This document shows positions 12,880 through 24,956 of a stretch of 64,000 bases of DNA, in pieces; within the stretch, counting starts at the first letter, position 1, and each line of letters begins with the position of its first letter. The DNA is from Crotalaria pallida (Eukaryota > Streptophyta > Magnoliopsida > Fabales > Fabaceae): positions 163,999,501 through 164,063,500 of the forward strand of contig CM075651.1 of NCBI GenBank assembly GCA_037953625.1. Reading direction: 5' to 3'. The notes beneath the pieces are model-generated. The model was not told where the DNA came from, ran no database searches, and saw only the letters and a program-made list of their open reading frames with translations. A program made the translations under genes and the position numbers.

Positions 12880-15474
12880 ATGATGAAATAATTACTCATC
12901 GTCCTTGATGACGTTTCATGTGGTGACAAAAAATTTGGCACCACTAGTGGTGACAAGGGTTGTTGCCTTTGATTTGAGTCAGATACAAAATTGATGGCTT
13001 AGATCTATTACCTGCAACCTAGTATACGGGTTTAAATACAATACCGTATTTATGAATAAAAAAATGTTTTAATCAAGATTTGTGATGGGTCTGCAAGTTT
13101 GGGTTGGCCCTGCCTTAACCAAACACTTCTTTTTTTAATTTCCCAAACCCAAAAAAAAATTTTTGTAGTTCAATTTAAATGGTAAATAAATATTGTCATG
13201 TGTAATGGTTTAATCTTAGTTCATTAATTAAAAATAATGATGTTAAATTGAAAAATAAATTTTTGTTGTGCGTTAAATATTTGGCAGAGATGGATGACGA
13301 AACTTCTATTATATTTGGGTAGCAGTTTATTTATCGGTGTTGTCATGAGGAGGCAACAAGATAGAGAATAATAGCTTTTAGTAGATGATGAAAAAGCAGA
13401 AGTGGAATATTAGAGACAACCTACACGTGAAAGATTGAGGAGGCAAAGAGATACAAAATAACCAGATACGTCTTGTATGGAGGAGCAAATTCTCCTTATC
13501 AGGTTAAGGATGAAGTACCGCCAGAGAGAAAGAAGGTGAAGTACTGTTGAGTGTAATAGTGGGCCGAGTTACATAGTGAGGTGATGGGCCTTGAAAACAA
13601 TTAACAGGGCATAACTATTGGAACAACAAACTAATGGTTAATGGTTGATTTAATTTTTTTTTTTATAATTAATTGTTGATTTAATTTACAGCAATTGAAT
13701 TTAGCCGAAAAAAAATAATGATCAATGTTGTCAAAAAGTTAAAATTAAAAATTAATAAGACATGAAATAGTCGTTTAAAAAATGTATTAATGAAAAATGG
13801 TATTGATTTAGTAATGGTATTAGAAATATGAACTTTTGATATTTATTTTCAGAATTACCCCTATTAATATTATTGGGCATCTGGAAAGTGTTAAATAAAT
13901 ATGGGTGTTTGTGAAAAAAGTAATTAATGGTCATTGAAAATTAACATAGGATTTTATAAATATGGACAAAATAAAAGTGTCAAAAGAGTCTTATATTTAG
14001 GGATGGAGGTAGTATATTCTTTATCTTTTTATAATCATTAATTTTTCTTGATTACTTAAATAAATTAAGAACTATTGAATAAAGGCAAATAATAAAATTA
14101 GTATTTTTAAAAATTTTAAAAAGACAAATGAAAAGAATTTTTTTTATCACCAAAAAAAAAAGAATCTAACAAAGAACAATTAATAAAAAAAACTGAGGGA
14201 TAGGTCAGAATTAGAATTGAAGTAAAGTAAAAATGGTATTTGTTGTGTAGCCTGTGTTGGCAGCAATAAAGCAATAAGGCTGAGTGCCAGAGACTCAGTA
14301 CATATCACCGGTTGTATTTGGAAGTTAAACCAATAATGACCCATATGGACCGGTCAACATACGGTCTCATCCATGGAGACGTATAGTTGTGGAACCATAT
14401 TAAAAGCCTTCATCGTCCTCAGCAATATCGTCGTTGTCATCACACTACCCTACCATCATATTCATCCTTTTGACCGAACCACCACTACACTATCATCACC
14501 ATCGCAAGTTTTTGATCGGGCTAAATAGAAGCCCTTAACCCTTCTTTCTCGCCATCATGTGCTCTGCCCTGCGACAACTGAGGAGTTGACAGACAAGGTC
14601 AGAGCTGGTTGCAAGGGGTGGAAGGAAAGGGAGAGCTCCATGAAGATATATAAGACAGTTGAGAAAGATGGAGAGGGTAAGGGTATGATTGTACTTTTAC
14701 AAGTATTGATGAAAATTTTAAAATATAATCCCCATCATCGATATCGATTTGTTTAATAATAAATCAATCCAAAGGTTCACCTTTTCTACTGCAATTTTTT
14801 ACTATGGGAAAATGATTGTATCATCGGTACAAAATCAAATCTGCATTGTATGAAAGAGTCATCATAGATATAATTCATATAAAATCATCCACCCTAATAT
14901 CAAATGCGTAGAAGATAAATTATATGCTGAAATTTGTATAACTTCTCAAAACAGCTAATATTACTGGTTACCCATTGATAAACATTATATTGTGTGAGGG
15001 TTGTAGCTTCCACTTATTGATGTGGCAGATCAACAACCAACCAACTTTATGAGCAGGAAAGTGATGGTAAAAATATAAGGTGATGGCTTCCCAACCTTTT
15101 AAATTTGGAAGAATTTTGTATTATCTCTTCATTTTCCAATAAAATCTTGCCTCGTGACTTAACTTGCCACATAAAAAACAGAGTGTAATGTTTTAAGATT
15201 TTACCTTATAAGTCTTAAGGTTTTTTATGCAAAACTTACAAATTTATTAATTTAAAAAAAAAAAAAAGGAAGGAAAGACATTCAATCTTTTCAATTTAAT
15301 CATTCAATCTTTCGGTATTGTTTAAGATTAAGAAGAAAGATTATTCTTTAAATGTGTTGTTCAAGAGACGAAACAATTACTATAGAATACTAATGTATAT
15401 TTCAAAGAAAACCAATAAAATCAAATTGGAGAAGCTGCCTAAGGTTTCCAAATCCTAAGTTGAAGTTGTATACA
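12880..15474. other. Intergenic DNA with degraded repeats
   Basis: No convincing gene was seen. The stretch at about 13738-14012 resembles family B MITEs at its right end (ttatatttagggatggaggtagta). The rest is AT-rich. The open stretch at 14559-14756 has no family features. Confidence 0.45.
13738..14012. mobile_element. Degraded MITE-like sequence
   Basis: The right end (agtcttatatttagggatgg, aggtag) matches the consensus ends of the Stowaway-like copies. The interior resembles the copies at 987 and 49351. No clear left terminus was found. Confidence 0.35.
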
Positions 15475-15479
15475 CTCTT

Positions 15480-15948
15480 TGTTGTGGACTATGACTAAGC
15501 CAAGTTGATCAGGTTGACCATGTCGGCCAGATCCACGTACAACTAGATAAGCAGAAGGGCCCAAGCCCATATTGTCCAAGCCTTTATTCCAATCCAGGTT
15601 ATCCAGGTTGACTAGGTTATGTCATCACTGTGACTCTCAACATGATTGCTTATACCAACTGATAAGCTGATTGAGATAACCACACCTTCCGAGATTCTCG
15701 CTATCCCCAACAACCCGATAAGCTTGATCTCGCCAAGTTGCATACCCTAGTCACCCAAGCAATCCTATATATACCACTTGACTTCTCAGGTATTTCTAAC
15801 TCATCTTACACAAACACACACTAAAATGCTGACTTAGGCTGCTACGTTCCTTCATCGGGGACTAGTTGTCAACGTCATACATCAAAACCAGTCTAGTCTT
15901 CGTCTTGGAAACTAGGACTGGAACACGTCAGACATCCCAGAAACAACA
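15480..15948 (+). repeat. 5' LTR
   Basis: This copy is nearly identical to the 3' LTR but lacks about 36 bases found near 18540-18580 of that copy. It includes a TATA-like stretch (cctatatataccac) near 15770. Confidence 0.93.
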
Positions 15949-15999
15949 TTGGCGACCACAGTGGGAGTGGTAAACTTCTACTCCCACCAAGATCTAAGC

Positions 16000-17259
16000 A
16001 TGGTAAGCACCAGGAGAACTACCGCCGCAGCAAGGCACGTCCAAAGCATCGTATGCGATCCACGACGCAGTCAGTCCGCAAACTCCCCGATGCCAAAAGA
16101 CGTTCTCCGAGATGCCCTAGAAAAGAGACGGGAGCAACCATCAAGGAGATCCCGTAGCCCTCCTCAAGACTTACGAGTTAACCTGGATGAGAATCAAATA
16201 GGACGAGATGGGGAAGAAGCCTCTGTTACCCCAGAAAGCAAACCCCTTTCGGATAACGGTCGCCAGGCCAGCCTTGAATCACAGGCTCCTCAGCATTGAA
16301 CTCCGCAACGGTATTGCCAAAGGGAGGAGGTTAATGTTTCAACAAGACGAGATCCTCCACCCATCCAGGACAGGTCGGATCGCCGAGATCCCCCACCCAG
16401 ACAGGACAGGTCGGATCGTCGCAGCCCTAGCCTTTCAAGGTCAATTTCAAGACTTGACACTCGAGCGTCGTCTAGCTTTGTAAGCAGAAGGACTAACCGA
16501 GATGACCTCCTAGCCCAGTTACGACGTCGTCTTGATAAGCAAGATAGAGAAATCGCAGCACTCAAAAAAATCAAGTTGTCAAGTGAAACACCCCAAACAA
16601 ATGCAATAACTAAGATCAACCCAACAATTTCGGAAACAGCGGCTACCACTCAGGATGACCAAGAAGGGCACCCATTCACCGAGACGATCATGGCATTCCC
16701 AATTCCACTAGATTCCAACGGGCCAACCAACGTAGATAAATATGACGGAACGACCGACCCACAAGAACACCTAGATGCTTACATGTCTGCCATGTCGTTT
16801 TACGGAGCTTCTGAACCACTTAAGTGTCGGGCCTTCTCCCTTACTTTGACCAAGGACGCACTGGGGTGGTTCACCAAGCTAGAACCCAATTCAATTACAC
16901 GTTGGAAAGACTTGCCAAAGAAATTCCTAAGTCACTTCACAACTAGTAAAGCCCAGCCAAGGTCAACCCAACTCCTCTACAATATTAGGCAAAAGGAGGG
17001 CGAGTCTCTAAGAGACTACATGTCCAGGTTCAATGCTGAAGTCATCTATGTAAGAGACCTGGAATGGTTAGCAACCCCACACATCTTCATCAATGGCTTG
17101 AAGGATGGAGACTTTACAACCTCCTTAGCCAAAAGACCCGTCAAGACGATGGAAGAACTAAAAGAAAGGGCAGAAAAATTTATCAACCTTGAGGAGTACC
17201 GAATGATAAAAAATGAAGTAAACAAGGAAACAACTACGCTGAAATCACATCAAGGTTAA
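16000..17259 (+). pseudogene. Retrotransposon gag with one internal stop
   Basis: A single frame runs from ATG at 16000 to the stop at 17259 and is broken once, by a TGA at 16297-16299. It encodes a basic, Arg/Ser/Pro-rich N-terminal part. A Retrotrans_gag domain follows from about 16690, with VDKYDGTTDPQEHLDAY, KDALGWFTKLEPNSITRW and ESLRDYMSRFNAEV. No zinc knuckle was seen before the end. One C-to-T change at a CpG would explain the stop. Gag packages element RNA in related families. No pol follows, so this was probably already a gag-only element. Confidence 0.85.
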
Positions 17260-18502
17260 AATTTTCCAACCCGTGGAACGCAACCAAGCTGGAGAAGTAC
17301 TACGGCTGATCTAGCTATCCAAGTTAGCCTAGTTATTTGAGTTTTTTGTTCTTTTGCATTGAAATAAGTTGGACAACATGACCAACATTTTGAAGTAATA
17401 TTTATTTTTCAAATAAGTAAGCTTTTTCAACTCAACCATCATGATTATTATTGTTCATTTGTTTGAACTTTCTCCAATAATAAATTGGTCCGTTAATTAA
17501 AGCAATAATTTGTTCTACCATTGCCAACTTAATTCGCTTGTTTACAGACTATTAAAATAATTTTATATTTGTTCATGGTTTAACTTGGTTAACCCAGTTA
17601 ACTAAGACAACACCATCGAATTTTAAATGTTCATTTTTATCATTGTACAAAGATAATTAGTCTAATTGTCTAGAACAATGTCACCCAAACGCCATCACCC
17701 CTCTCTGACTAGCCACCAGGTTGGTCGTGATACGAAATTAACGAGTCTTAAACTAAGATCTTAACTTCGAAGGCATGTACATTACGCAACCCCTATTTCC
17801 CTAACAATCTTGGGGATGGCGGATACCGAGTCTCATTCCAGGCTAGGAATTGCCGGCACTCGTGTTGCTATAAAAAAAATATATGATGACATCTTGCCCA
17901 TCTTGGCTAAGCTGATCACCTAAGATACTGATGAAGAGGGATAAAAAAAAAGAAGAAGAAGAAGAAAGAAGGAGGAGAAGAAATAGATGCTATGAAGAGC
18001 AAGAAGATGGGCATAGAGAAAGACAATACTGATTTTAAGTCTTGGAAGAAGGAAAAAGAAAACGTAAAGATTTCATTTTCACCAAGTCTATACAAAGTTG
18101 CCAAAGTATCCAAGACATCCTAGATATTCCGGATAAAATAATAATTTTAATACTATGGTTGGCACAAACTTTGGCTATCATGGACAACTTGGAAGTCCTA
18201 GACATCATGGGTCCATGAATTTATTAAACTTGACCCAAATAAAATTACCTTGGACAACCAAGAAAATATGGTCACCTTGAAATAACAAGAGTGTGGGTCG
18301 CCTCGCCCAGCATGGAAGCTTCGACCAACCCGGTCCGATCATCCTTCATCTAAGAAGCGTGGTGTCCGTTCACCACATCCTGTTTACCTTGGTAAAGGCG
18401 ATCACCAACGGCAAAATAAAATTCTATTCACCTTGGTTGGCCCGTCATCCACCTGCTGGACCCACCGCCTTGTCTATGACATGACACTGGCTCGGGGGCA
18501 AC

Positions 18503-19007
18503 TGTTGTGGACTATGACTAAGCCAAGTTGACCAGGTTGACCAAGTTGGCCATGCTGACTAAAGCGAACAAGATAACCATGTTGGCCAGGTCCAGGTACA
18601 ACTAGATAAGCAAAAGGGCCCAAGCCCATATTGTCCAAGCCTTTATTCCAATCCAGGTTATCCAGGTTGACTAGGTTACGTTATCACTGTGACTCTCAAC
18701 ATGATTGCTTATACCAACTGATAAGCTGATTGAGATAACCACGCCTTCCGAGATTCTCGCTATCCCCAACAACCCGATAAGCTTGATCTCGCCAAGTTGC
18801 ATACCCTAGTCACCCAAGCAATCCTATATATACCACTTGACTTCTCAAGTATCTCTAACTCATCTTACACAAACACACACTAAAATGCTGAGTTAGGCTG
18901 CTACGTTCCTTCATCGGGGACTAGTTGCCAACGTCATACATCAAAACCAGTCTAGTCTTCGTCTTGGAAACTTGGATTGGGACACGTCAGACATCCCAGA
19001 CACAACA
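18503..19007 (+). repeat. 3' LTR
   Basis: It matches 15480-15948 apart from one internal length difference and scattered substitutions. It ends in CAACA, followed by the CTCTT duplication. Confidence 0.93.
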
Positions 19008-19012
19008 CTCTT

Positions 19013-20190
19013 GATGTGTGAAATGTGTATCCTTTCGGTTGTACAGTGCAGTCAACTAAGGGTGAGCAACACTAGCACCTGACCCATTCCTTGAACTATT
19101 CTTATTTTAATGATTATGGATTGGGTCAGGTCCAACCCGTTCCGAATGATTAAAAAAACAAAGACCAAAAAACAAAAAACAAATTTAATATAAAATATAT
19201 ATGATGAGTGCCATTATATTTTGGGTAACTCAATCTGTCCTCTTATTGCATATTAATAATTTAGTTGATTTACTTTCGTCTAAAGTTTTAATTTACTACA
19301 TTTGTTCCTTTATAACCATCATTTAAGGATGTAGTGCGTGGATAAAGGATTATATTTAACATGTGTTGGTTGTAAATAAATATTATACTTGTGTAACCTA
19401 TTTTATCATTTATTTTTATAGGGTAACTCGTCACTTTTTCTCCACTCATTACTCTCTTATTTATTAGATGGAAGTAGAGTTGTAAAAATAATAATTAATG
19501 TTGCACTGAGTTTTTAAAATGACAATTAAATATGATTAAAACTTTTTTATTAAAATGACAGTTATTTAGGAACGGAAGCAATATGTTGTTAAGAATAATA
19601 GTTGAAATCAACACAACTTTAAATATATAATATTTCATATATTTCTTTATAACAAGCTAATAATATGATGTGAGTGCGTTGTATAACATATTTGTATTAG
19701 TGATATATTAAAATTATATTGATGTGTAAGCCAAATCATATTATTAGGTATTTTTTTAAAAATGTGTTATGAGAGGTACTTGTTAGTGAAATATTTTATT
19801 CATTTTTTTTTGAATTAGTAAAGCCTATTAATGTTTTTATTTTTCAAGTTATGCAGAGTGCTTAAATTATGTAGAGTTTTTATAATTCGAAGGCGAATAG
19901 ATCAATTATCATTATGCTATAATTTAAAATTTAAAAATTAAAAATTATTTTAACAATTTGACAAATAAAAACAATCGTGATAAAAAATTTATTTCATTTT
20001 ATCAATTTTTTCCATTTTTATCTTAAAAATAAATATATATTTTTCATAAATTTTATATTTATCATCTTTGCTTCGAGTGAATCGAAATATCACACTCATT
20101 CTTATCTTATCTCGTCCTTGTTATATATATCTCATTCTAATTCAGCACAAGTTCAATTCTAAATTTAAATGGGGCCACATTAAGAATATA
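19013..20190. other. AT-rich intergenic DNA
   Basis: No gene or clear element was recognised in this stretch. Confidence 0.5.
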
Positions 20191-20652
20191 CTCCTCCGAT
20201 CTTATTTTTATAAGATCTTTTTGGAATTTTTATTTTTGTCATATTTATAAGACTCTATTTCATTTTTCAATAGCATTTAATTACTTCTTTCCACAAGCAT
20301 CCTTATTAAATCAATACTTTTTAACCAACGTGAGGTTAGTCAAGTGGTAGCTCACTTGGTCCCTTAACCAACTGGTCTCGAGTTCGAGCCTTGGTATGGA
20401 GCAACCCCCGCCGGGAGACCCCTATCGCTTAGTGCGGGCTCAGTTGGGTCGGACCGGATGAGTCGGATTCTGGTTTAATGAATCGGATTCTGGGTAAACC
20501 AGATCCGGGTACCGACTAAAAAGAAAATCAATATTTTTTAGAGTTCCAATAATAATTATAGAAGTAATTTTGAAAAAATATATCAAATTTTCAGATTTTC
20601 AATATTACTAATAAATTTAATCACATTCTTGAATGAAAGTAAAAAATCCCAA

Positions 20653-20655
<3 letters not shown>
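20191..20655. mobile_element. Stowaway-like MITE (family B) interrupted by a SINE
   Basis: It begins CTCCTCCGATCTTATTTTTA after TA. The body parallels the copies at 987 and 49351. It is split by a SINE at 20324-20524. The right end is lost in a TA/GA microsatellite. Confidence 0.55.
20324..20524 (+). mobile_element. tRNA-derived SINE
   Basis: Pol III-type boxes are visible: an A-box-like TTAGTCAAGTGGTAGC (from about 20336) and a B-box-like GAGTTCGAGCC (about 20380). A 3' tail reads actaaaaagaaa. Imperfect 16-bp duplications flank it (AAATCAATACTTTTTA and AAATCAATATTTTTTA at 20308-20323 and 20525-20540). The middle is GC-rich (cccccgccgggagacccc), in contrast to its AT-rich surroundings. No protein is encoded; SINEs move with LINE enzymes. 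Confidence 0.85.

Positions 20656-20694
<39 letters not shown>
20652..20694. repeat. Compound (TA)n-(GA)n microsatellite
   Basis: An uninterrupted TA run changes to a GA run directly at the left edge of the next inverted-repeat element. Confidence 0.95.
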
Positions 20695-20698
<4 letters not shown>

Positions 20699-21364
20699 TT
20701 AGTTCCCAAACCCCAATCTGTAGCCCCAACCCCCATTTTAATTGGGAAAAGACAAAAATATCAATTCTTCAATTTTTTCCTCAAATCCCACCCACCCTTC
20801 TTCTTCCTCCCTTCTTTTCTTCTTCCTCCCTTCTTCTCTTGCTTCTTCTTCACTGCTCATTCTTCTTCTTCAGCCACCCCCTTCGTCCCTTCTTCTTACC
20901 TACTATGAACTCATAATGGGTTAAGGATTTTTTTTTTCAACTTTCGATGTTAGAGTCTTTAAGTTGGTTACTCAAATGAGTCTGCTCCAAAATAATTCCT
21001 GTTGTGTGTGGCTTTCTAGATTCGTCTGCTCTCTATGCTATAAGAGTACAACATATTACAACAAGAGAAAGAGCAAGAACGTCGTAGGCAACGGGTTTGC
21101 GGCATTTAAAATTCTTCCCAGTTAAATTTTCTTGCTATAAAACACTGGAATTCTGGGAAACATTTTATCGACCTGAGTAATTCAACAAATACATGCAGAG
21201 GAAACATTTTGGTTGAAGGAGGAGAGAGAGAGGAAAGGGAAGAGAAGAGAGAGAGAGAAGGTGAAGGGAGAGAGAGGGGTTTGGGGTTTGAAGAGGATAT
21301 TTTTGTTTTTTCCCAATTAAAATGGGGGTTGGGGCTGAAGGTTGGGGTTTGGGAACTAAATCTC
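20694..21364. mobile_element. Transposon with ~70-bp terminal inverted repeats
   Basis: The left arm starts GAGATTTAGTTCCCAAACCC and the right arm is its close inverse (20694-20765 against 21295-21364). Both flanks are TA-rich, so a 9-bp duplication (atatatata) is possible but cannot be distinguished from the microsatellite. The interior is CTTC/GAAG-rich with no conserved protein. Long arms suggest the Mutator superfamily. Confidence 0.75.
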
Positions 21365-21695
21365 ATATATATAAAAGACAGGAAGTACTCCGTGTAACTC
21401 GATGACTCAATAAAGCCCATGGGGACACTAAATCCCTCGATAATTAAACTTTTCAAAACGGAGTTTCTAACCGTTAAAAAGAAAAACCAACCGGAGTTTC
21501 TACCAACATGAAGGGTAAAAATGAAATTTCGCAAACGATGTCACTACAACGTAAATGATATACCTTCACAAAGGAGACGGTGAATCAATAATTCTATTTA
21601 TGCTCGTATTTGCAAAAATTTAAGAAACAGGCATTTTAGAGTTAGTATAGCAAACCACATCTGCTCATCGCAAATCAAATCGAAGCTTTAGGCTT

Positions 21696-22373
21696 TGTTT
21701 GGTTGACGGAGAGAAAATAGGAAGAGAGAAAATAAAAAGAAAGAAATAGGGAAGAGAAATTTCGGAGAGAAAATGAGTAGATTTTATGGTTGTTTGGTAT
21801 GAGAGAAAAAGTGAAGAAATTGGAAAGAGAGAAAAGTTGAGTTTTCTTTTTTTTTTTTATTTGGTTGGAAAGAAAAGTGGGAAGAGAGAAAATAATAAAT
21901 TTGTCAAAAAACAATTACACCATTGTTTTCAAAAATATAAATAAATTCTTTTTTATAAAAATAAAAATACATAATAAAAATTTTGATTAAAAAAATATTC
22001 ATAAAAAATTTGTATCAAAATTATAAAAAAAAAACAAAAACAGAGTGAGTTAAGCTTGTTGTACCATTATAAAAAGAAAAAAAGAAGCATACCAATGAAC
22101 AAGAAAAGAAAAAAGACGCAAAACCATGAATAAAAAATGAAACGAAGCAGCATAACACAAGGCTGTACAACACCCAAGGCATCTGAGCTTCATTTTTCTC
22201 CAAAATCTCATCTGTGAAGAGGAGAAAACTTTTTTTATGGATCCCACATATTTTTTTCTCTCCTCTCATTTTCTCTATAATACCAAACAACCAAACAGGT
22301 GAAATAAAATTCTTTTTTCTTCCAATTTTCTCTTCCTCCAAAATCCCTCTCCTAAATTCTCTCGAACCAAACA
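21696..22373. mobile_element. Inverted-repeat MITE with TGTTTGGTT ends
   Basis: The left end TGTTTGGTTGACGGAGAGAA and the right end ctctcgaaccaaaca are inverse, with CTT on both sides. Sub-terminal regions are also complementary (gagagaaaatgagtagatttt against tctcctctcattttctct). The interior is non-coding. Superfamily is unsure (PIF/Harbinger or hAT-like). Confidence 0.55.
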
Positions 22374-22376
22374 CTT

Positions 22377-24312
22377 GTTTCAGAATAATATTATCCACCA
22401 AAGTATTTATTCTCTTACCCTAAAAGCAATTCAATTATTGGAACCTACAGTATTTTACAAAACTGTTTTAGGAAAAAAAATAAATTAAATACAACTAACA
22501 AACATATTCAAAATACCTTTTAAGGCTTGAATATATTTTTAATTCTTGAAAATTTTGCAAATTTTAGTTTTAGTACATACAAATTTTTTCGTTGATTTTA
22601 ATCTTTATATATTTCAAAATTTTAATTTTATATCAGTATCTATGAATGATATAGTAACAACACCCTCATTTAAAAAAATTCAAAATGTATGTTCTACTTC
22701 GTTTTTTTAAAATTGTTTTTTTTGAGGGGTTCTACTTTGTTAATTTAGTAACTATCATATCATCTGAAACTTATTCTCTTTTCAAAGCGCTACTATAATA
22801 CGGTATAGGTGTTATAGGAAAGAAGGCATGATAAATTTGTTTAGGTAGGTTCAACCTAATAAGGACTAACCTTGGCTTACATCTAGTCTATAGACTTTAC
22901 TATTAATTAAGCATTATTTGGACACATACTTTTCAGGCTAATTAATTACGATTATTATTCTTTCATCAGAATTCTCTTCGATCAAGTTGTATCAAAGTAC
23001 TGGTATTCTTTAATCACAAGCCTCTTTATGCTAAATACCAAGAATTATTTAAATCTAAAGCCTTTTCAGGTTGAACGCAAGTACTCTTTGACAGCACACA
23101 GCAATCTCTTTAATTAGGCTTGATCATCAATTATTCTTTGTCAATAACCTCTCTATGCATGCTATACAACCAAATATTCTTTTTATCCATTAGGAAAAAG
23201 AATGGCATTGATATCATACAAAACTCTCACAAAAATATAAATGGAATTGGAGTATATATGGCTGGCAATCACAGTACGTAATTTGTATTAGTGTGTAGGC
23301 CAAATTTTGGTTGTTTTTTTATGAGCTTTTTTCTCAAAAAAAGTTTAGGTAGCGCATAATTGCATTTCGCTTTTAATTTTGTACACACGCCGATCTTGGA
23401 TGAGTTTTTTGAAAAATGCTGATTTTGATTTACGAGAAATTTTTTATACAATTTACTACTTTTTAAATAGAGCATTTCAACCTCGTTGGAGCATTGTGAT
23501 TGTCTGATTGATCAATTCTTAATTGGTATGGGCTTATGAAGGATAAGCAAATTGGCTTGAAAACATGTTTATCTCAGCTAATGCATGTATGTCAATTTAC
23601 TAAAAAAAAGTTGTAGGAGCTACTCACCGTGATCCGCAACTTCATTTTATATAATTTGACACATTTAAGCAATTGTCAAGGTCCTAGAGCGTCAAATTAA
23701 TATCAAGGGATTACTTTATTATACGTGTTTATCAGATTAGTTACTAAAAGCTATTCTTTAGGCATATATATAATATAAAAGTTACCTAGTTTGAGCACAT
23801 CAGTTGTATCACTCAACACGCAATGACTATCTCCGGTGGTAGTAATGTGTTGCCATAAGTTACAATAATATATAGTGCGCTTTAATGTTAAGTTTGGTAT
23901 TAAACGCGTAAACTTTACATAATAATTTCTAAACTAAAAGCTTCCTTCACACGTTATTCTTCTTCTGTTTTTGTTGGTGATGAAAAAAAAATCAACTCCC
24001 CACCAATTTTTATTTACATAAATAGGATATCTATAATAATCTATACAACTACCCTAAAGATTATATTTATCTAAGGTAAAATTGATGATTTCATCCTCTG
24101 AATTATTTTGGATTTTAATTTTGTCATAATTTTTTTAATGTTTAGGTGATTTAATAATTGATGTGTTTAGTAATATGTGTATTGTTGGATGAAGAATTTA
24201 ACGCTTTAAAAAATATAAGCATAAGACTACTCGTGATGTTTAAATAAATTTAAAACATAGTTCCATTTAATTTTTTTTTTTAAAAATGTTTCTCATTATA
24301 TATCTTATCTCC
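22377..24312. other. Intergenic region upstream of the PMEI-like gene
   Basis: AT-rich sequence with no recognised gene or bounded element. Confidence 0.5.
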
Positions 24313-24320
24313 TATATATA
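24313..24320 (+). promoter_or_regulatory. TATA box of the PMEI-like gene
   Basis: TATATATA lies 57 bases before the chosen ATG (24377). This is a normal distance for a start site near 24345 and argues against the upstream in-frame ATG at 24320, which overlaps the box. Confidence 0.6.
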
Positions 24321-24376
24321 TGGGTATCCGCTTAACATATAGATTCATCATTATATTTCTCTTCACAACAAAGAAA

Positions 24377-24904
24377 ATGAGTTCCTCAAAAATTTCTTTC
24401 TTGTTATTTACCCTTTCCTTGATCCTCATTTCTCATGCTCCTATGCCAGCATCAGGAGAGAGTTTGTATGAAAGAATATGCAAAGAGTACGCAAAAAGAA
24501 CCGATGACTGCCTTTTAATTTTGAAATCTGATTCCAGAATTCCTACAGCCACAAACTTTCTTGACCTGTCCAATTTCATCCTGGACTTTGCATTAAAGAA
24601 TGGAGTTGAAGGGCAGAGTTTCTTTTCGGATTTGGGTAAGAAAAACCCTTCTCAAGCCATTAATCAATGTGCAAAAGTTTATTACACATCAATGGTTGCA
24701 GCTTTCAAAGGTGCAATGAGTGAATTGAAGGAGCATCCCGATATGGCAAGGTATCAAACATCAATTGCTACTGATGATAGCAAAAAATGTGTGAGTGCTA
24801 TTGAAGGAGAAAAGATATCCAATCCTGAAATTGATGAAATAAACAAGGTTATGTCTATACTTTGTGACGCCGCATTTATAGCCATAGTCGATTATGAGAA
24901 GTGA
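24377..24904 (+). CDS. Secreted invertase/pectin methylesterase inhibitor-like protein (PMEI domain)
   Basis: Single exon, 175 residues. A hydrophobic signal peptide (MSSSKISFLLFTLSLILIS, cleavage near ASG/ES) is followed by a four-helix PMEI-type domain (about residues 28-170). Cys residues sit at the expected places: a pair in the N-terminal hairpin (ERICKEY, TDDCLL), then NQCAKVYY and SKKCVSAIEG, with one extra near the end (SILCDAA). Family members inhibit cell-wall or vacuolar invertases or pectin methylesterases in the apoplast or vacuole; sequence alone does not show which. ATG 24377 is preferred to the in-frame ATG at 24320 because the latter lies in the TATA box. An AATAAA poly(A) signal is at 24951. 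The gene stands alone in AT-rich DNA. Confidence 0.87.
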   Translation: MSSSKISFLLFTLSLILISHAPMPASGESLYERICKEYAKRTDDCLLILKSDSRIPTATNFLDLSNFILDFALKNGVEGQSFFSDLGKKNPSQAINQCAKVYYTSMVAAFKGAMSELKEHPDMARYQTSIATDDSKKCVSAIEGEKISNPEIDEINKVMSILCDAAFIAIVDYEK

Positions 24905-24956
24905 AATCTCACTTATTATATATCAAGTGTATTGGTTAAATGAATTAATCAATAAA

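Larger units (their letters stand above)
15480..19007 (+). mobile_element. Gag-only LTR retrotransposon (Ty3/gypsy-type gag)
   Basis: The target duplication CTCTT lies at 15475-15479 and 19008-19012. The two LTRs (15480-15948 and 18503-19007) both begin TGTTG and end CAACA. A primer-binding-type site TTGGCGACCACAGTGGGA follows the 5' LTR. A purine-rich tract (ctcgggggcaac) precedes the 3' LTR. The interior has a gag pseudogene but no recognisable protease, reverse transcriptase, RNase H or integrase. The element would need enzymes from a relative to move. Confidence 0.93.

Noticed and set aside
16208..16649. Other-frame open stretches beside the gag start
   Set aside because: The gag frame continues through this region apart from one stop; the other frames show no conserved residues.
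20633..21534. Open frames rich in Ser/Phe/Glu on both strands
   Set aside because: They are low-complexity products of microsatellites and CTTC/GAAG-rich transposon sequence.
24320..24376. Upstream in-frame ATG for the PMEI-like protein
   Set aside because: It overlaps the TATA box; starting at 24377 gives a normal signal peptide.
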